A stretch of 64,000 nucleotides of DNA, from positions 29,903,931-29,967,930 of the forward strand of contig JACMZG010001914.1 in NCBI GenBank assembly GCA_018340805.1. Reading direction: 5' to 3'. The DNA is from Microvelia longipes (Eukaryota > Arthropoda > Insecta > Hemiptera > Veliidae). The notes under the pieces are model-generated. The model had not been told where the DNA came from and searched no databases. It saw only the letters and a list, made by a program, of their open reading frames with translations. Every line of letters begins with the position of its first letter. The stretch's first letter is position 1. The position numbers and the translations under genes were made by a program. Below are positions 11,613-22,860 of this stretch, one piece after another.

Positions 11613-13039
11613 AGATATTTTAGCCGTTTAAAATTAAACTTAGGATACTAATTAATTTTTGATTGGTAGTCTTTATGATTGGCATCGGCTCTAAGTTTCT
11701 TGTTAACTTCTGGAGGCTGGTGACGATCCTAAATGTCTTCTTTATTTGTAAAGGTTAGATATGACCCTTTGTCTCTAATTTAGACTTTGCAAATGTAGTA
11801 ACGAATGTATGTTTCTTCTCTGGGAGTTAAGGTTACTAGAGAAGAAAGCCTGCTAGGCTGCTATAGTCTAAAAATGGATTTTTAAATATACTCAAGCTAC
11901 TTCTTCTTAAGATGGGAATTGGTTTCGCCCTACCTTCAAGGTCTGGCCGGCTACGCGCCTGATTTGAATTAGGCAACAGACCTTTGTCAAATTAGGCTAT
12001 ATCTGTATAATTCGAATTTAACTTAATATCACTAAAATTAGTCCCAAAATATAATGCTAAAAACAAATTGCTTCATCAGGAGTAAAAATATTATATGACT
12101 TGCATCTTTTGAATACTTTTCTAGTTTTAAAGTCAAGCTACTAATTGCTTGTTAAGTCAGTCTTAATAAAGAATCCAGACTTTTCTAAACTCTATTATCT
12201 TTATCAGCCTGGCGCCTGTCTAAAATCCTCTTGGCATCCTTATTTTGATGTCTTTTTCCCCGAAAATTAATCTCACCTCGTTCCTCGCGGCCTAGAACGT
12301 CCTTAACCTTATTAAAACCAAATTTAGCTAATAGATAGCTTGACATAACGGATTATACTTTAATTTAATTACAAATCCTCCGTTCTTCTATTTTCTAGAT
12401 ATTAGTTAATGATACACTCTTTAAAATTATATTAAAATATACCATCTTATAGTAATCATCCGCTTTTTAATTTTATGTTTGTTCTATCCTAAATTAAGTT
12501 TCCAAAATTTTGGAAAAGTTTTTTTTTTAAACTTGTAATCAAATAGTTTTCTATAAAAGTTTGAAAATAGCTAAATATGTTGTTTACAAGGTTATCAACG
12601 ATTTAAGAGACTAATTATGTCCAAAAAAAGATGTTAAGAAACTAAAAATTGTCCAAATTTACATCAAATTTTGAAAAGATGTAACGAAAAATTTATAATA
12701 TTTGAGAAATTTTTAAGTTTTAATAATAAGACGTGAAGTCTTAAATAAATACTTATTATAAATAATAGGCAGTATACAACACATCTACAAAATAAAATTT
12801 CTTTATTTGATATGATATGTTTTAATTTATAGCCAATTTTTTAATCAAATATTTTAAAACTGTTTACGGTTTTAACTTTTTCTTATATGTTAATAAGTAA
12901 CTGAAAAGATGTTATTACATTTTTTATTTGAATTAATTTTGTTTTTTGTTAAAAGCTTAGTTTAAAAAACATACCGGACCTTGGGGTCTTCCTACAAATT
13001 CACGGCCGAATAATTTTTGTTTCCTATTATTCGTTGTTT
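11613..13039. other. No gene recognised
   Basis: AT-rich. Slightly GC-richer around 11900-11980 and 12210-12310, with no domain or repeat that I can name. Confidence 0.4.
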
Positions 13040-13138
13040 TATCATTTTCATTTGGTTTTACATAGCTTTTTGCCGTATTTAACAAATTTTCCTCGAATTT
13101 TCACGCAGCCTCCCTATGGCCCTGTCAGGGCCGTATAG
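13040..13138 (+). repeat. GC-rich hairpin repeat, right-hand fragment
   Basis: Holds GGTTTTACATAG..TTTTTGCCGTATTTA, AATTTTCACGCAGCCTCC and GGCCCTGTCAGGGCC, the same order as 22770-22845. The hairpin here is GGCCCTG..CAGGGCC rather than a TTC-loop stem. Confidence 0.6.
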
Positions 13139-13175
13139 ATGTATACATATATTCGACAATCCATACGTAGCATTA

Positions 13176-13325
13176 AAAACTCGGGCACAGGGTACATCGG
13201 AACTTTTCCTCATCACATCGGATTCACTACGCTCATCCTCCCTACTTCGGACTCACTTCGCTCGTCCACATAATACTCGTATATTATTCGCCTAATTTAT
13301 ACTGCATCACCTAAGCAAATTTACT
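13176..13325 (-). mobile_element. 5S-composite repeat, 3' terminal fragment
   Basis: On plus it begins AAAACTCGGGCACAGGGTAC and runs through ACTTTTCCTCATCACATCGG and the CTTCGCTCGTCC block to TTTATACTGCATCACC, then stops before the second block and the 5S part. It lies directly before another, longer copy in the same orientation. Confidence 0.8.
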
Positions 13326-13377
13326 AATCAGCAGCTTCATAGTACAAAACTTTGATAATATATCTAACAAGAAATTA

Positions 13378-13620
13378 AAAACTCGGGTACGGGGAACCTT
13401 CCAGAACTTTTTCTCATCACATCAGATTCGCTACGCTCATTCTCACTACATCAAACTCGCTTCGCTCGTCCTCATAATATATTATTGGCCTAATTTATAC
13501 TGCATCACCTCTTCGGACTCGCTTTGCTCGTCCTCATAGTAAATACATTTGTTTCATTCTCAGCGGTCACCCATTCAGCACTGACCACGCTCAATGCTGC
13601 TAAACTTTTAAGATCCAACT
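13378..13620 (-). mobile_element. 5S-composite repeat, complete 3' (SINE-like) module
   Basis: Same orientation as the preceding fragment. It shows in order (plus reading): CTCGGGTACGGGGAACC, the CTTTTTCTCATCACATCAG block, CTCGCTTCGCTCGTCC, TTTATACTGCATCACC, a second CTCGCTTTGCTCGTCC, and then the 5S-like segment at 13551-13617 with the C-box complement GCGGTCACCCATTCAGCACT and an A-box side ATGCTGCTAAACTTTT. It ends there, so the 5S-headed module occurs without the upstream 5' module. The 75-codon plus frame here is a shadow. Confidence 0.85.
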
Positions 13621-13741
13621 CAATACTTTTCCTATACACCTATAAATGTAAAAATGATCTTACACCCACTTCTCACCAAAATAATTTTAGCCATGACGTT
13701 ATCATTAAGTATCTGCCAATTGTGCCACTTAAGATTGTTTT

Positions 13742-13830
13742 ATTTTGCTGAAACTGGTCTCAATGTGGCCGCGAATCGGTCACATTGTTGTTATTTTTTT
13801 TACTTGTTGTTTTTTTTAACGCTTTAACCT
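13742..13830 (+). repeat. GC-rich hairpin repeat, left-hand fragment
   Basis: CAATGTGGCCGCGAATCGGTCACATTGTTGTT matches the start of the conserved part at about 22704-22735. In this copy the palindrome is damaged. Confidence 0.55.
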
Positions 13831-13885
13831 GTAGGGTCATTTAGCGTTTTCCCCTCACTCAAATCTCACTCAACATTAACCTCAG

Positions 13886-14290
13886 AGTTTGTACACATCC
13901 AATCATCTAGGAAGAACACCCTCCGTACATGGTAGCACATATAACCAGTTCACAGTGTGTCTAGTTCATCCAGCTCAACCAGACTCTATCCAAACTCACT
14001 GCTCTGGCTAGTATCTGCGACTAGTTCACAGTGTGCCTAGTTCATCTAGACCAGCTAGAGTCTGGCTAGGCTCATCGCTCTGGCTAGCGCCGACTACTAG
14101 TTACTGTGTGTTGTTTCATCTAGTTTTACTAGCTCTCTGATCACATTAGTCTCACTTGACTCGTCCTTCCAGTCTCACCAATCTCATCAGTTCCACTAGC
14201 ATCACCAGACTCTAGCTAGATCCACCGCTCTGGCCAGTCCAGCGCACCGACAAAGAACTCTAGCACCAGATGTCAATGTGTACAAACTCA
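13886..14290. repeat. GC-richer island with degenerate 75-bp tandem units, inverted 14-bp ends
   Basis: Base composition changes sharply to near 48% GC. About 3-4 degenerate units of roughly 75 bp run from about 13935 to 14245, each with an AGTTCACAGTGTG-like start, TAGTTCATC in the middle and GCTCTGGCTAG near the end. GAGTTTGTACACAT at about 13887 and ATGTGTACAAACTC at about 14276 are exact inverted repeats bracketing the island. This could be a non-autonomous element or captured host DNA. No function can be assigned. Confidence 0.55.
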
Positions 14291-14577
14291 TTCTATAGCC
14301 TGACCTGAAGTCAAAGCACCGCAGTGCCATTAGAGACGTCTGTCTTCAAAAAACCGAGCACTTTGTTCCTAGTCACTTACGTTACTCGTGTCGCGCCATC
14401 ACTTTCACTGACTAAGTTTTCGGACATACAAGGCTCAGTATATCTTTCCGACCTTCATCTCCCCAGCCGCAGAACATTAACTTTTCGTGAGCTGGAGACA
14501 ACGGAACGTGGATCCAGACTTATCTCAGATGAACTAGATCCAACCGCATTTGCGTATTAGTAGCCAAGGAACCACGT
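14291..14577 (+). other. GC-richer segment with 78-codon frame of unknown meaning
   Basis: Continues the compositional island. A plus frame at 14324-14560 begins MPLETSVFKKPSTLF and ends LDPTAFAY. It has no recognised domain, signal peptide or zinc motif. It may be a decayed exon, or chance in a GC-richer segment. I do not call it a gene. Confidence 0.3.
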
Positions 14578-14735
14578 AAAACCTTGGCTGGGTTGGCGGT
14601 CTTGAATTCAAGACTCCCGAGTGTACGGTACAAGGATAACCTCATATTGAGGTCCTCCCCGGCTGGACTTGAACCCTTGACCTCCAAGTCGAAAGGCGAG
14701 CGCTCTACCACTGAGCTACCGGACTCGGTACTTGT
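14578..14735 (-). mobile_element. tRNA-derived SINE
   Basis: The minus strand from about 14730 carries GGTAGCTCAGTGGTAGAGCG (A-box region of a tRNA) and GGTCAAGGGTTCAAGTCC (B box, GGTTCAAGTCC), correctly spaced. The anticodon arm does not pair, so it is not a working tRNA. A non-tRNA body (CCGGGGAGGACC, then ATGAGGTTATCCTTGTACCG) follows. The 84-codon minus frame across it (SSVVERSPFD) is the usual false translation of a tRNA-like sequence. A related copy lies at 63190-63362. Confidence 0.8.
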
Positions 14736-14785
14736 TGTTATATTATTATTTGTTGTTACATACCATTTTGCCATTTATTTAGCAA

Positions 14786-14890
14786 TTGAGCTTGGTCATT
14801 GCTGTATGGGTGACCGCTGAGAATTAAACGAATGTTTAATTCTGATGCAGTATAAATTTGGCAAATTGTATATTCTGAGGACAAGCGAAG

Positions 14891-14893
<3 letters not shown>
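14786..14893 (+). mobile_element. 5S-composite repeat fragment with C box
   Basis: Starts inside the 5S-like part (GAGCTTGGTCATTGCTGTATGGGTGACCGCTGAGAAT), then AATTTGGCAAATTGTATATTCTGAGG and ACAAGCGAAGCGA, where it changes abruptly into a (TA)n array. It is preceded by a hairpin-family scrap (about 14730-14785). Confidence 0.8.

Positions 14894-14957
<64 letters not shown>
14894..14957. repeat. (TA)n microsatellite
   Basis: About 64 bp of alternating TA fused directly to the truncated 5S-composite copy. Confidence 0.95.
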
Positions 14958-16454
14958 TAGTGCCCAAAATGTTGCGTAGAACTGAAAGCATAGTTGTGCT
15001 TCACCTATTCTGGATAATTAGGCACATATCCTTTTGCCGAAAATCCGACTATGAAGCATAAAACTAAAACTTGATTAACAACTAGATTGGAAAGCAAGCA
15101 TTCCAAAGGAAATTCGCCCAGCTAGCAAACCTACGCGCTAGAATTTTTTTACTGGTCTTTGTTTCTAACTTGTCTAGGATTAGTAAATTTTTAAATAGCA
15201 TGATTCTGAAGAAAAAGTTCCTTTCCTTTTATCATTTTCATAGTCAAATTTTTCTTTGTTTTCTTGCGACCCCCATCTGGAATATGGGGGACGACAGCCC
15301 ATTCATCTGGAATATTAATATTGAGTAATTATTTAAGGGATAATTAATGGCATTTTACATAAATATACTATGACCTATAAAAATGAATATTAAATGTAAT
15401 TTTTTTTCTTCTACAAATTTGCGCCTGCACCTGTCAGCGGCCGCAAGCCCTGCAGCCTTGATAGCTATACTCCCCTATGCCGCGATGGTATTTGCAAATC
15501 TATTTTAAACAATAAATTGGGATTGGACTTTACGTAGGATTTCTTTTGAAGAGTCGTATAGTTAAAATAGAAAAAAAGCAGAATTAAATTTTTTAAAAGT
15601 AAGATTTAGAAATACCCTAAAAAATCCTATAGCAAAATTATTAAGGAACGCCTATATTAAAATTTTGTGAAAAAAATCAGTATCATAATTTTTTGTCATC
15701 TTCGCAGACTCAAATCCGGTAAGCATTAAATAACCGGTTACAATGTAATCATAAATTCCGACTTTACACTCAAAACAAGATTATGATTTATTCGACACAA
15801 ACTATAATTTTGAGAATTCAAAATTGCTGTTAGGTTTTGAATTTTTATGATGATTAATTTTCGATGTTATGATTTTTATTACACATTTAGCTATATTCCA
15901 AACTAAATTTGAGTAAGTTTCATAATTTGTTTTGTATTAAAGTCGGTGCTATAATTTTGTAGTTATCAATTTATTTCTATAAAAAATACTGTTTTTGTAA
16001 GGACATAATTACTGTTCTGTATTAATTAAATGAGCATTAAAATATATATATGAAAACATTAATTATGTATTGCGAAAAAAATTGAATGTGATGTCATTTT
16101 AAAAAATATTTTAAGAAGCTACTGCTGGTTTAATAGTAGGGTTGTTTTAACTTTTTTAATAGTCTTAATTGCACCTTCGTAGTTTCAATTTTTAATATCA
16201 GTTTTATAATAATCAATTTGTAATATTTAATTGAATATAAATGTAAACTAACCAAGGACAAACTTTTTTTAAAAATAATATTACTTTTTTGTAAGTTATT
16301 TGAACTATGATATTTTTTACACATTCAATTATTCTTGTCTATAAACTGATTATCTTAAAACTGTCAGAAACTTGGGTAGAATGTTAAACCTCGCTAAAGT
16401 TAAAATTGTGTTAAATTAGTCATGTGCCAAATTCATTTTTAGGTCTATTGAGAC
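14958..16454. other. No gene recognised; one short hairpin
   Basis: Mostly AT-rich. At about 15272-15292, CCCCCAT and ATGGGGG flank a 7-base loop. The stretch 15085-15135 (GCAAGCATTCC..AATTCGCCCAG..CTACGCGC) resembles 18675-18730, so a diverged dispersed repeat may be present. A GC-rich scrap at 15420-15480 includes CAGCGGCCGCAAG. Confidence 0.4.
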
Positions 16455-16690
16455 TATTTTTTACTTCTACTCATATACCTAAGGTATAAAGTATATGGGA
16501 CAAAATAATATGCTTGCACTAAACATCCGAAACCGAGATTTCCCTTGAATTGTCTGATCAGGTGTTTTATGACATCATCAGTGGTTTTTACCAATGCGTT
16601 GTCTTTTTGATTGTAAGTGTGTTATCATTGTGACTCCCACTAAGTCTAAGCTAAAAAGCCGAAACTTGATATAAAAATTAAAAATAATAT
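16455..16690 (+). mobile_element. Diverged 5S-composite 5' module
   Basis: Contains CTACTCATATACCTAAGGTATA, ATCCGAAACCGAGATT, GACATCATCAGTGGTTTT and a GTTATCATTGTGACTCCCA block in family order, all diverged. It is probably an old subfamily, similar to 36205-36500. Confidence 0.65.
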
Positions 16691-19600
16691 TTAGGCCTGG
16701 AAAGAAATAATTTCTGTTGACTCAGTTAAAATACCTTTCTTTTAAGACCAACTAAGCTATTATTAAAAAAAAAACATAAAAATGAGCTATTATCAAAATT
16801 TCTAGTATATGCCATTTACAATCTTCGGCTTTTAGTTGGCATAATTTGAGGATGATTAAAAATTATTTTCACGATTTTAGTTCCAGATTTCGGACTATAT
16901 GGTTGCATTTTTTCGCATTCGATTTGTTTACCATGCCACGGGGTAGCACCACTCTTATCAAGACTGCCAAGTCACTTTAACCAGTATAAGCACTATGTCA
17001 AATACATTTATTGTAGACAATAATCAATAAAATTAAAAAAATATTGCGCTGTGTAATGCTATTTAGTATAGTATAGCATAGTATTATAGTAGGATAGTAT
17101 AGTATTATTTACCTACTCACGTTTTGTTAATAATAATTTTATTGCCTAAGCTGTAACAACTCAAACAAGGTGTAAGACTACTATTTAATCATTACTTGCC
17201 AGATACTTTTGTTCACTTTTCCATCGCCACATTTTTTTCCAAACTTAGATAACAAAGAATTGATTCATTCACGATGTATCCCTTTAAAGGTTGTATCACG
17301 TTTAGGTGTTAGCAACCTTTCCACCCAACTTTAAGAACATCTTCTTTTGACAACAAACTTTCAAAAAACGATTTATTATAATGTAGTAAGTTTTTACTTA
17401 CTTTTTCCGATTCTAGTTTAAGATACAAGATTATGGGTAAAAGCGCTGTAAAGTTGTCGTTTAGTGACGTTCCTATAGAGATATTTTCTTGATCCTTATG
17501 TTTTTGACTTTTTTTTATCCTGATTATTATCTTTATAGAAAAAAGGATATTTCGTTGTTTAGCTACTGCCTTTTAAAACAAAAAAAAAACACAGTTCCAA
17601 AAGACAATGTACCGATAAATCACTTAATATACATAACAAGTACGTAAAGCCCCGCACCCGCTACTTCTTAGAAGCTTCTTAAAACACAAAAACCAGCCTT
17701 TAAAGATAGTCTTAGATGATAGCGGACAAACCCTAGTAGTGGACTACGTCACCTCTATTAAAGCATGTTTTTCATGTACTAAGCACGGTAATAACTTGTA
17801 AATACTGCACTTTGTGTTCCAGATGTCTTAATATGACTTCTTTCTAATACGATTTACTTCGTAAACGAACTATTTTTTTAACTATAAATTTATGTTAACA
17901 TTTAAAGGAACGGACTAACAAGATAGATTATCTTAAACAAGCGTTTGAAATCAATTCATCAATGTCTTGTTTCGTTTGATAACTTCTTTAACTTATTTAT
18001 CGATCTGATTGTAATTTATTTTAAACCTAAAGCTAAGCAAAGTATAAAACTTCATAATATTTTAAATTTCTATTGATTACATCGTTTAAGTTAAAACATA
18101 CTAATTTTTTTTTAACTGGATGAGAAAAGAAATATACGTTTAAATAGCTAAGTTGCTATACTAATTTAGCTGACTTATTGACCTAATTGGCAATATATTA
18201 AGCATGTAAGCTTAAATTTATAGCAAATTAATTCAGTACGACTTAATTTGATGTAGTTGTTTATAATCCCACTAATTAAGAGATAAAAGCTAAATATTTA
18301 TGAATTTGCTTAGCTGAAGGCTGGGAAGTATCATAAAAAATCAGGCTCAGAGGTCTTAAAGACCAGCAAATTTTCTTTGAAATACGTACTTTCTTGCTCA
18401 AAATTTATTTTTTGCATAAGTTTTATTCTTTATAACCTGAGCAGTATAAAAAATGCGCATATTATTTCAAAACCATGGTCATATAATTCCATAATTGATA
18501 CTGCTCGACATTCTTCAATCTTATTAAAAGCTCCGTTTATGCTAATTTGAAAAATCTTACATAGCACATTCCATTTGAAAAATATAAGAAAATTTAGTAA
18601 CAAATAATAATTCATTATTATAATAAGTTATACAGTATAAACCGGAAACTTATGCAAAAAATAAATCGTTCAGCAAGGAAGCACGCATTTCAAATAAAAT
18701 TCGCCCAGTTTGCAGAACTCCACGCCATTTATAACTACATCCTGAAGTTATAAATTTCTATTTAGCATATATAGTGATAAAAAATGATATGTATGATATG
18801 ATATGACTGCTGGTACTAAGATTCAAACATCTGGTCGAAGCAAATCCGGACAGGTGATATTCAATTCAGCACCCCCAAAAAATAGAAATCGTCATTCTAT
18901 CCTCGACATTTGTTATTTACTGTGCATATTTTTGGTTTCCCGGTTATTGATTACAGTTTTTCTTGACTTTATGGTTATATATAGTGGTCGTATCCATTTC
19001 GGACTTCTTTCGACTAAGCTCTCCAAGATGCATAAATAAGTACCGATTTCGCTTATACGCTAACATGCAAAAAAAGACAGACTATCAGACTTTTTCTGAG
19101 CAGGCCGAGAAATATATATATAATATAATTTTTGCTTTTTCGTTTATATTATTTTATTTAATAAAAAAACAATAACATTGCAAATCATATTAACTAACAA
19201 TAAAAAGAAAAATATGTGTTTAAGTACCTTAAGGCCATCAGTTCAGTCGTCTGTTCCCTGCGGGAACCACCAACTTATCTAATTGCACTAACGTCTGTAA
19301 CAAAACTCGATATTTTTCTTATGAAATTGCAAAACTGTTGTGGGTGTGCCCCGGGTGTTATTCGTGCAGTTAACTGTTTCTGAAGATGCGCTACGAGAAG
19401 CTGCTAGCTGTATAACATATTATCCCGTATAATCCAATATGACCGATAACGAACTCACTGTACATTTCGTTAAAATTCGTGTTTTAGAAGCTCCCTCTGG
19501 GCTCTTCGCTAAGAATCCTCGTTCTCAATCTCCTATTATAGAAGGTCAATTTGTGAAATGAAGCTTTTTTTTTAAAAAAAAATGCAGTTATAACAATTTA

Positions 19601-19764
19601 TTGTGAGTAATGTTTATTAGATTAAAATAAGCCTTTTAATTGAAGGAGTTTTTTATTCAGATTTTGTTTTAAATTTATATGACCTTTGTTTGGTAGCGAC
19701 TTCATAATGTAGGCTACGTCTTACGTACAAAAAGCTGTAGTAATTAATTAAAATATTGGAAAAT
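16691..19764. other. No gene recognised
   Basis: AT-rich. Contains a short TAGTATAGTATAG repeat (about 17065-17110) and a GTTCCC-TGC-GGGAAC hairpin (about 19254-19268). The 61-78 codon frames at 18430-19175 show no domain. No tRNA or rRNA signal. Confidence 0.4.
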
Positions 19765-20050
19765 AGTGTACCGGGTACCTTGGTACTTTTATATATAATT
19801 TTTTACTCGCTTCGTTATCGAAATATTTTAATCATTCAAAGCATAAAGTGGTATTTCTTCGGAAAATTTCTGATCTAAAGTCTAGGGTTTTATGACTTTG
19901 GATTTGCTTCGCAAGAATGTTATATGATTATCTAAATCTTAGAGGGACGTTACTTCGGTCTCGCTGTGACCGATGCGAATTTAAGTGATTTAAAATCTAG
20001 GGTGTTATAACTTTGCACTCGCTTTGTTCGTCCTGGGTCTAGTTATGGTA
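19765..20050 (-). mobile_element. Diverged 5S-composite 3' tail
   Basis: Plus reading gives TGTACCGGGTACCTTGGTAC, then TTACTCGCTTCGTTATCG and CACTCGCTTTGTTCGTCC in the order expected for an inverted family tail. The spacers are diverged and no 5S boxes are seen. Confidence 0.5.
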
Positions 20051-20165
20051 TCCGGAAAATACATTTTTATGACAATAACTGCCATTCATGAATCAGCAAT
20101 TTTTCAAACATTTTTTAAACGCAGAAAATAATGGCGTCAATTTGAAATTGGGAACACATTTATAG

Positions 20166-20331
20166 TACGACACATGGCTAAAATCAGTTGACAGCGTGGG
20201 AAAATAGCTTTGAGAAACTAATAAGGTTGGCCTGATTTGAAATTGAGGGCGTGGTTTAACATCCAAGACTAACCTCATTGGCTCTCTCGCATTATTTTCC
20301 CGCGCTGTCAACTGATTTTAGCCGTGTTGTA
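20166..20331. mobile_element. 162-bp MITE with about 40-bp terminal inverted repeats, TA target duplication
   Basis: The left arm (20168 onward) and the reverse complement of the right arm (ending 20329) match over about 40 bp, including GGCTAAAATCAGTTGACAGC and GGGAAAATA, with a few mismatches. TA flanks both ends (20166-20167 and 20330-20331). A TA duplication and small size suggest a Tc1/mariner-type non-autonomous element. No transposase is encoded; the 72-codon minus frame here is a shadow. Confidence 0.8.
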
Positions 20332-20489
20332 TCGTTGTACTGTATAAGACTAATAAATGATTTAGTGTGAGCCTGCTTCTAGTCTTAGTCTGCTTTTGAT
20401 CGAATGAAATGTATACGATTTTTTAAAAAATCGTTAAAAGTCTGAAAAATAACTGTACGCGTGTATTTATTTATATAAATAAAGAAAAT

Positions 20490-20535
20490 TCTGTGAAGTT
20501 AAGAAAAGCTACGAGGTACCCCGTGCCTGATTTTA
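20490..20535 (+). mobile_element. 5S-composite 3' terminus fragment
   Basis: Only the last part of the family, AAGAAAAGCTACGAGGTACCCCGTGCC followed by TGATTTTATT. Confidence 0.6.
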
Positions 20536-22039
20536 TTGTTATTCATTTCTTTATATTTTTCCTTTGGTCTTTATCTTATATGTATTCGAATGTTATTATT
20601 TATAGCTGTTTTTAACGTGTGTTTGTTTAGTTCCCATAGCATTCCAGAAAACCATAGAACCGCGATGGTATTATTTCAATAGTAAGTCGACAAGATCATA
20701 CGTTGTTATTTCTATTTACCGTTTTAGCAAATTGCTATAAAATCCCACTTACTGTACGTGTATTTTATTTAAAATATTTAAAAGAATAAAAGGCGAGGGG
20801 GAAGTATCAATACGAAATAACAAATGAACACACTTCTTCTATCTAAAATATTCTAAATCAAAGTTGACCAAAACTTAGCAATAGGTTATACTTTATTTTT
20901 TTAGTAAATTTTCATCAGAATTATACTTTACAACACCAACTTTGTCTTTTCACCAATAATTATTGGTGGAAAGATAAATTGTTATAAATATTGCAGACCA
21001 TTCCACAGTGCTCACTGTTATGAATTTATGATTCAAATCAAAAGTTATGAATTTTGAACTTTATGACGTTTAAGTAATTAAACTTATGGGGTATCCTTTT
21101 CTTTGTTTAAAAATTGATATAAGATTACTATTTTCTCTGTGTTCTACGATAAGCCATTTGATCTAAACTGAAGACAAAAAACTAAGTTTAGATCTGATGT
21201 CCAAAAGAATAAAATTTGTTATTTTTTTAGATTGAAAAGAACATGTAGGAATATCATACAAAATATTAATAAAACAAATGACGGAACAAACTTTCAAATT
21301 TTAGTACTTCTTACGTTCTCTTTCAGGATTTTATCCAACTATAGTCAACTGCCTAAAAATTCAGACAATAAATATACATTAAACTAATGTAATATAAATG
21401 AAAACTATAATGAAGTAAATACTTAGCATTAGCAATATGATCGTTAAACTCTTATCATGTAGAAATATATTTTTAATAGATATCGTTTAAGCCTCATTAC
21501 TATTTGACCATCTAAAAGTGAAGTATATGTTTACAGTTTTTAAACAAAAATGAAGAAAAAGGTTATACTTTGTGTGAAAGTTTACACTGAAACACTAATA
21601 TTGTATTTACGTAATTATATACATAACATCAAAAAGAGTTTAAAAGATTTTTTTCGGCACCGGATTGGAAAAATGATTATGATCTAATGTTCTAAAACAA
21701 AACGTTCCCCAAAAACATTAATAGCACTACCAAAAAAAATAACCTAATAAAGATTGGCAATGAATAGCTTAGCGATAAATAGCTTTTAGGCATTAGTTAT
21801 GAGATTTAGCTAACTATATATATTTTTTGTTCTATATTTTAAGGATAAGTGTAATTTATTTTAAAAAAATAGAAAATATATTTTTATTTATATTCTTTGT
21901 TGTCTATTTAATTTTCCAATATTTAAAATAGATAAGATTTATTAAAATTTAGGATATTATACTTTATTATATTTTTATATTTTCTCATATTTATATGGAA
22001 TGATTATTATATTTTGCACTATAAATTTAATTATTTGCA
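20536..22039. other. No gene recognised
   Basis: Very AT-rich. No element, tandem array or domain recognised. Confidence 0.4.
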
Positions 22040-22170
22040 ATATAAACCGGAATTTCAGCTGAATTATCCGTTTTAGGTTTTTTAAGACCTCCAGAGTAGT
22101 TTTTACTAAGTTGTACGTTCGTATGTGTGTCTACTAAAATCAATCTATACTTATTTCAAGGTCATTAGTG
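22040..22170 (+). mobile_element. 5S-composite 5' module fragment
   Basis: TATAAACCGGAATTTCAGCTGAATTATCCG, TTTTAAGACCTCCAGAGTAG and a GTATGTGTGTCT block match the first part of the family. It passes into a (TA)n array. Confidence 0.65.
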
Positions 22171-22175
22171 CTATA

Positions 22176-22177
<2 letters not shown>

Positions 22178-22221
<44 letters not shown>

Positions 22222-22225
22222 ATAT

Positions 22226-22257
<32 letters not shown>
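22178..22257. repeat. (TA)n microsatellite
   Basis: About 80 bp of alternating TA with ATTATT interruptions, at the right end of the composite fragment. Confidence 0.95.
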
Positions 22258-22258
<1 letters not shown>

Positions 22259-22268
22259 CACTATATAC

Positions 22269-22303
22269 ACTAAAATGATTATAATATATAATCATTTTAG
22301 TGA
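22269..22303. repeat. Perfect 15-bp hairpin
   Basis: CACTAAAATGATTAT and its exact reverse complement are separated by five bases, immediately after the (TA)n array. Confidence 0.85.
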
Positions 22304-22379
22304 GTCAACCTTTTTAAAAAAATCGCTCCCCCTTCCATAAGCTTAACTTTAACTTAATTGCCTTGATTCCTTTACCTTA

Positions 22380-22530
22380 ATCTGTCTGGGATTTTGCTTT
22401 GCTTATCCTTAGACAAAATATTATTCGTTTTATTCCCAGTGGTCACCTATTTCATTACTGAACTCGCTCAATGCTGCTTAACATAAGTTATCCTACAAAA
22501 AATGTATGTATAGTTGCCTAATTAAAAGTA
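22380..22530 (-). mobile_element. 5S-composite fragment with 5S segment
   Basis: Plus reading: TTGCTTTGCTTATCCTTAGAC (tail block), TTCGTTTTATTCCCAGTGGTCACC and CTCGCTCAATGCTGCTTAAC (5S-like, 22426-22493), then TATAGTTGCC. Both ends are truncated. Confidence 0.8.
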
Positions 22531-22644
22531 ATATTAGTAAACTTGCTTCTAAATTATGAAACTCAATTTCAATCATTTATATTTTTAGATTATTTTGATT
22601 GATTTTTTTTTTTAAATAAACATATTTTGTTTATTTAATAAATA

Positions 22645-22860
22645 CGGCCTTGGCCCGTAGCCGCTACGCGGCGTGCCACCGGGCCGCTTCGCGGCCCGGG
22701 CCTCCCTGTGGCCGCTTCGCGGCCACATTGTTGTTGTTTTGTATGAATGTTGTTTCATTATTGTTCTTGTTACATGGCATTTTGCCATGTACCTAGCGAA
22801 TTTTCACAGCCTCTCCACACAGGCCCGCTTCGCGGGCCTGAGAGGCTTTCTCACAAATTT
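22645..22860 (+). repeat. GC-rich hairpin repeat with TTC triloops
   Basis: Three 9-bp perfect stems with the same TTC loop: 22679-22699 (CCGGGCCGC / GCGGCCCGG), 22707-22727 (TGTGGCCGC / GCGGCCACA) and 22820-22840 (CAGGCCCGC / GCGGGCCTG). The last is nested in an outer AGCCTCT / AGAGGCT stem. A fourth, GCCGC-TAC-GCGGC, lies near 22658-22670. Between them lies ACATTGTTGTTGTTTTGTAT and ACATGGCATTTTGCCATGT (another palindrome). The 108-codon plus frame across it is a by-product. A near-identical copy in reverse is at 47880-48115. Confidence 0.85.

Noticed and set aside
14649..14724. Functional tRNA gene on the minus strand
   Set aside because: A and B boxes are present but the anticodon arm does not pair and the acceptor is poor. 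The related copy at 63.3 kb shows a SINE body.
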